DNA of 64,000 nucleotides from Lachnospiraceae bacterium (lineage in GTDB: Bacteria; Bacillota; Clostridia; Lachnospirales; Lachnospiraceae): assembly GCA_015056815.1 (NCBI GenBank), contig SVFN01000021.1, positions 18,766 to 82,765 on the forward strand. The letters are read 5' to 3'. Under the pieces are notes generated by a model. That model was given only the letters and a program-made list of their open reading frames with translations. It was not told the origin of the DNA and made no database searches. This document shows, one piece after another, positions 61,448-64,000 of the stretch (positions are counted from its first letter, which is position 1; every line of letters begins with the position of its first letter). Position numbers and translations under genes: made by a program.

Positions 61448-61720
61448 TTGGATTTTGTTAAAATACACTTTTATCAATTAATCTCCTATTCCTTTCGTTC
61501 CATTAACCACCAAACCAAATGGTTGTGGTTTTTGAAATCTGCAACAGCAGATCAATTATATCTTTGGTAACTTTTTTATTGCTATAATAACACGCCCCTG
61601 TATAAATAGTCGCCTTTACGGAACGTGTGCCAGACAGTTCAAATGATATGTATAAAAGAACAGATATCATCAATCGTGGCCCCATGCGGAACTAAGTGAA
61701 AGGTGAATACTCCGGGGCTG
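61448..61720. other. Stretch without a recognisable gene
   Basis: AT-rich, short frames only. Nothing matches a family I know; GC content and frame breaks fit decayed DNA. Confidence 0.5.
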
Positions 61721-61987
61721 TTTGAGCCACCTGTCCGGAATCTGAGAGCCACCATTCCGGATGGGGAGAGCCACCAGAAATATTATTCCACGGTGCTCTT
61801 GACATGAGCCTCCACGGCATATGATTTTCTTGGCAAACAGACAAGCCCAGTGCCTACGGCAGGGTTGCCATGGCTCACTAGCCTATCATATGCCTACTCA
61901 TGTAAAGAGCCTTTCGCGGCATAAGATTTCTGGTGGCTCTTACGGACCGGTAGACTGGCTCTCACTATGCCGGACAGGTGGCTCTGA
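61721..61987. mobile_element. Non-autonomous element with double terminal repeats (IS21-like ends)
   Basis: The left end has TTTGAGCCACCTGTCCGG followed by a second GAGAGCCACC repeat; the right end mirrors it: CCGGACAGGTGGCTCTGAA preceded inward by GACTGGCTCTCAC. The outer 15 bases (61724-61738 and 61970-61984) are perfect inverted repeats, and inner repeats are spaced alike at both ends. The ~190-base centre has no ORF. Multiple nested terminal repeats recall IS21-family ends; with no transposase inside it would be a MITE or a deletion derivative. Confidence 0.6.
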
Positions 61988-62309
61988 ATTACAAGAATAT
62001 TCACTACCGTCATCTTGACAAAAACAACGGAAAGGAAGTATTGCTTCTTTTCAAGATCAGTTATGAGTGGATATTCCGGTATTCATGTCTCGCATTTCCG
62101 GCAACCCGGAAACCGTGATTCCGGCAAGATGGAAACTCCTGCCGCCCTATCGCTTGGCCTGCCGCCCTTCCCAAACAACGACGGCAACGTCGAAAACAAT
62201 GTCGCTTTTGCACCGGTCGTTGTTTATTCCGGTTGGTTTCTTGCGGTTCCCTCATAATCGGATTTACGATTTCCTCATTTCCGGACCGATGATTTCCTGA
62301 CGCAAGAAT
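61988..62309. other. Gene-free stretch with repeated TTCCGG motifs
   Basis: ATTCCGG or TTTCCGG recurs at least five times in both orientations (for example near 62071, 62095, 62118, 62229, 62277). Short frames on both strands have no recognisable protein signature. It looks like residue of a mobile element. Confidence 0.4.
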
Positions 62310-62530
62310 ATCCAATGAGTTTTTTGCAAAGATGAAATGCATAATTGCAAAAGCAAAATGTAGGTTGTTGCAAAATGTCATTCTTGGGGGCTACACCTCC
62401 CCCCCCTGTAAAGTTGTGGGTTAGAGATGGTTTGAAGGACAACCATCCCTAACCCACAATTCTGCAATTACCTACAAAACGACTTTGCAACTTTCTACAT
62501 CAGAGTTTTGCAACCAACAATCCAATGAGT
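62310..62530. repeat. Palindrome-rich insert flanked by 11-bp direct repeats
   Basis: ATCCAATGAGT occurs at 62310-62320 and 62520-62530, exactly 210 bases apart. Inside, a 19-base stem with one mismatch (62414-62432 with 62441-62459, TTGTGGGTTAG at its foot) is nested in weaker inverted repeats containing TTGCAAA and ATGTAG. A CCCCCCCC tract lies at its left. The layout is that of a small inserted element with a target duplication. Confidence 0.5.
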
Positions 62531-62691
62531 GAGACTGCTATCAGGAAAAACATGACGAAGATGCAAAGAAGGATCAGAATCTTGGAATGTCATCTTGGAA
62601 TGGCATGCTATATGCTACATCTGCGAAAACCGAAAACAGTTCTCGCTTCTTTACAAAAAAGGCTTATCATGCTTCTGATGTAAGCATTTGA

Positions 62692-62859
62692 ATGATAATC
62701 CTTGTTCCTGGCGGAGAAGTGTATGATAAGAATCTGTCATACCTGATGTCTTTCTTTACCTATGGTTATTTCGGCATTATTCATCAGTGGATCAAATATG
62801 ATTTCGAAGAAACGCCGGAGTCGGTAAAAAACATATCGAAGGAGTTATCCAATCAGTAA
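62692..62859 (+). pseudogene. TetR/AcrR-type regulator C-terminal fragment
   Basis: 55 codons from ATG 62692: MIILVPGGEVYDKNLSYLMS, FFTYGYFGIIHQWIKYDFEE, TPESVKNISKELSNQ. The SFFTYGYFGIIHQWI stretch followed by E-x-P-E is typical of the last helix pair of the TetR ligand domain (TetR_C type). The DNA-binding domain is missing upstream, so it is a truncated remnant. A strong terminator follows. Confidence 0.55.
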
Positions 62860-62877
62860 CAAATAAGTAACCCTGTA

Positions 62878-62924
62878 GACGAAAAATGCCTCTGAAACGC
62901 ATCTGCTCAGAAGCATTTTTCGTC
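62878..62924. terminator. Bidirectional terminator
   Basis: GACGAAAAATGC (62878-62889) and GCATTTTTCGTC (62913-62924) form a perfect 12-bp stem with an inner TCTGA/TCAGA pairing; T runs are part of both arms. It serves the TetR relic and the minus-strand gene at 62991. Confidence 0.75.
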
Positions 62925-62990
62925 ATTTATCAAACTTCATCGAGTCCTGTTCACCGCTGAACTCTTTGGTGATTTCAAGGATAGTCTTTC

Positions 62991-63761
62991 TCATTTCAAA
63001 TATTTATCAACCAATTTCTTGATAATTTTTGTATTCAATATATCCTGTTCCGTCTCAAATGTAAGAATCAAACGTTCTCCCGGCATTATTCCGTTCATTT
63101 GATAACAGTTGAGTTTTTTTACTGCTGTTCTTGCGTATTCCTGTCTGTCTATCATTCCTTCATGCTCCCAGTAAATTTCCGTTCCACGCTTTTTCGACAA
63201 AAATGTGAAATCAGGATAAACTATTCCGTATCCATCCAGATTCAACGGCTTTTCATATTTATATAGAATATTGTTTCTATAAAAATAATCCGCAAGAATC
63301 TTCTCTGATTTTGATCTGACGCGTTCTCCCTTCTCAGATAAAATCACTGCTGTTCCTTCCTGAAACAGTTTCCCTGTATATGTTTCGGAATACCATCGTT
63401 CCTCAAGTTGATTAAATGTCGGTTCTACCGGAGTGATCAGCGTCTTCCTTTCGGGGTGAAGCGATTCATATAACAATTCAATTTCATCATCTCTGTAACC
63501 CTTGAGACACCTGTTAATATGCTTAATTCTTGTCTCTGCAGCTTTTACCACTGACTCGTCATATGCCTTTTGCGCTAACATATGCGGAAGTTCATCATTC
63601 TCCTTGGGAATGTACACACCGTTTCTGTCATCCACACAATGGTAATATCTAACTTTGCCACCGTCCACAGAAATCCGTAATTTTCCTTCCGGTGAAGCTC
63701 CCTTATCAACACTTGCTTTACTTATTATATCTTCCAAGTGTTTTTTCTCCTGCAGCAGCAT
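62991..63761 (-). CDS. Uncharacterised protein with PD-(D/E)XK nuclease-like C-terminal domain
   Basis: 256 aa from ATG 63761 (MLLQEKKHLEDIISKA) with AGGGG nine bases upstream; a TTG at 63779 is an alternative. The N-terminal half is helical and charged. From about residue 145 a restriction-endonuclease-like pattern appears: Glu in VRSKSEKILADYFYRNN, then IVYPDFTFLS (Asp), then TEIYWEHEGMIDRQEY (Glu, with the following His where Lys or Gln is common). The spacing fits the PD-(D/E)XK fold. It stands alone with its own -10-like TATAAT near 63783, in a decayed accessory region. It could be part of a defence or repair function, but no partner is seen. Confidence 0.6.
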   Translation of the reverse strand: MLLQEKKHLEDIISKASVDKGASPEGKLRISVDGGKVRYYHCVDDRNGVYIPKENDELPHMLAQKAYDESVVKAAETRIKHINRCLKGYRDDEIELLYESLHPERKTLITPVEPTFNQLEERWYSETYTGKLFQEGTAVILSEKGERVRSKSEKILADYFYRNNILYKYEKPLNLDGYGIVYPDFTFLSKKRGTEIYWEHEGMIDRQEYARTAVKKLNCYQMNGIMPGERLILTFETEQDILNTKIIKKLVDKYLK

Positions 63762-63927
63762 TTCTTTTAACCCCTGCAATTAATTATACCCCCTTTTTTT
63801 TGCTTAGTATATGTTGGACTTCTATTATGAAACTATTAAATTGATTCATTTGGAAAATAGTTGATTTCAAGTCATCGAATCGCAACCTGATAGTTGACCC
63901 AACTATACATTCATCCATTTGCGGTCA

Positions 63928-64000
63928 TTACTTTATATTGATGCCATTGACTTTCTTTGCAATAAGCTGATCTGTGGTCAACCTTGCAGCTCTTACAATT
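63928..64000 (-). CDS. Possible C-terminal end of a gene entering from the right edge
   Basis: On the minus strand the frame is open from the edge to TAA at 63928-63930, reading VRAARLTTDQLIAKKVNGIN and IK. Only 23 codons are visible, so this may be chance; no family is assigned. Confidence 0.25.
   Translation of the reverse strand, partial: IVRAARLTTDQLIAKKVNGINIK

Noticed and set aside
62061..62381. 106-aa minus-strand frame
   Set aside because: Arg/His/Cys-rich with no family signature or binding site; lies in a repeat-rich, decayed stretch.

Overview
The window reads as chromosomal DNA of a Gram-positive anaerobe of the Lachnospiraceae (Clostridium cluster XIVa) type. The evidence is a complete central butyrate operon in the order thl-crt-hbd-bcd-etfB-etfA, strong AGGAGG-type ribosome binding sites before almost every gene, sigma-A promoters, an exopolysaccharide locus without outer-membrane export genes, and clostridial NlpC/P60, CsoR, long-form HPF and MscL proteins. 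Genus and species cannot be fixed from the sequence alone. Nearly all genes between 4.2 and 59.1 kb lie on the minus strand.

Region 1 (1-25.1 kb): an exported papain-type protease cut by the left edge, then a surface-polysaccharide locus. Two plus-strand genes (priming phosphoglycosyltransferase, GT2) have their own promoter and converge, at a shared terminator, on a minus-strand run of 19 closely spaced genes that starts at a consensus promoter near 25.1 kb. That run holds a second NeuB-type synthase, a GT-C-like membrane protein in two ORFs, a chain-length regulator, GT26 and GT4 glycosyltransferases, a Wzy-type polymerase, a GT42/DUF115-like transferase, all seven dedicated steps to CMP-legionaminic acid (ptmE, legB, legC, legH, legG, legI, legF), an AT3 acyltransferase, a Wzx flippase and an MBOAT/SGNH acylation pair. 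Together they describe a secreted glycan probably decorated with a legionaminic (nonulosonic) acid and O-acyl groups.

Region 2 (25.1-37.4 kb): two tandem paralogous secreted proteins of about 2,000 residues, each with about eleven Ig-like repeats and the same lysine-rich C-terminus; part of the 3' ends is identical at DNA level.

Region 3 (37.6-59.1 kb): core genes: greA, an anchored unknown protein, the butyrate operon, hpf, a stretch with clustered DnaA-box-like sequences, an NlpC/P60 hydrolase with a WalR-box-like site at its promoter, trxB, an SDR reductase, two methyltransferase-type genes, mscL, a TSCPD protein, a HerA-like ATPase, and an HDOD/chemoreceptor pair.

Region 4 (59.1-64 kb): a decayed zone with a TnpB relic, a frameshifted MarR-GNAT remnant, an intact csoR with two operators but no copper exporter, a TetR-type fragment, two MITE-like elements, a palindrome-rich insert between 11-bp direct repeats, and one intact PD-(D/E)XK-like protein. 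A small inverted-repeat element of about 180 bp also occurs in the window in two long copies and one fragment; the copy behind legB is flanked by 10-bp direct repeats.

No tRNA, rRNA, CRISPR array or recognisable riboswitch was seen.
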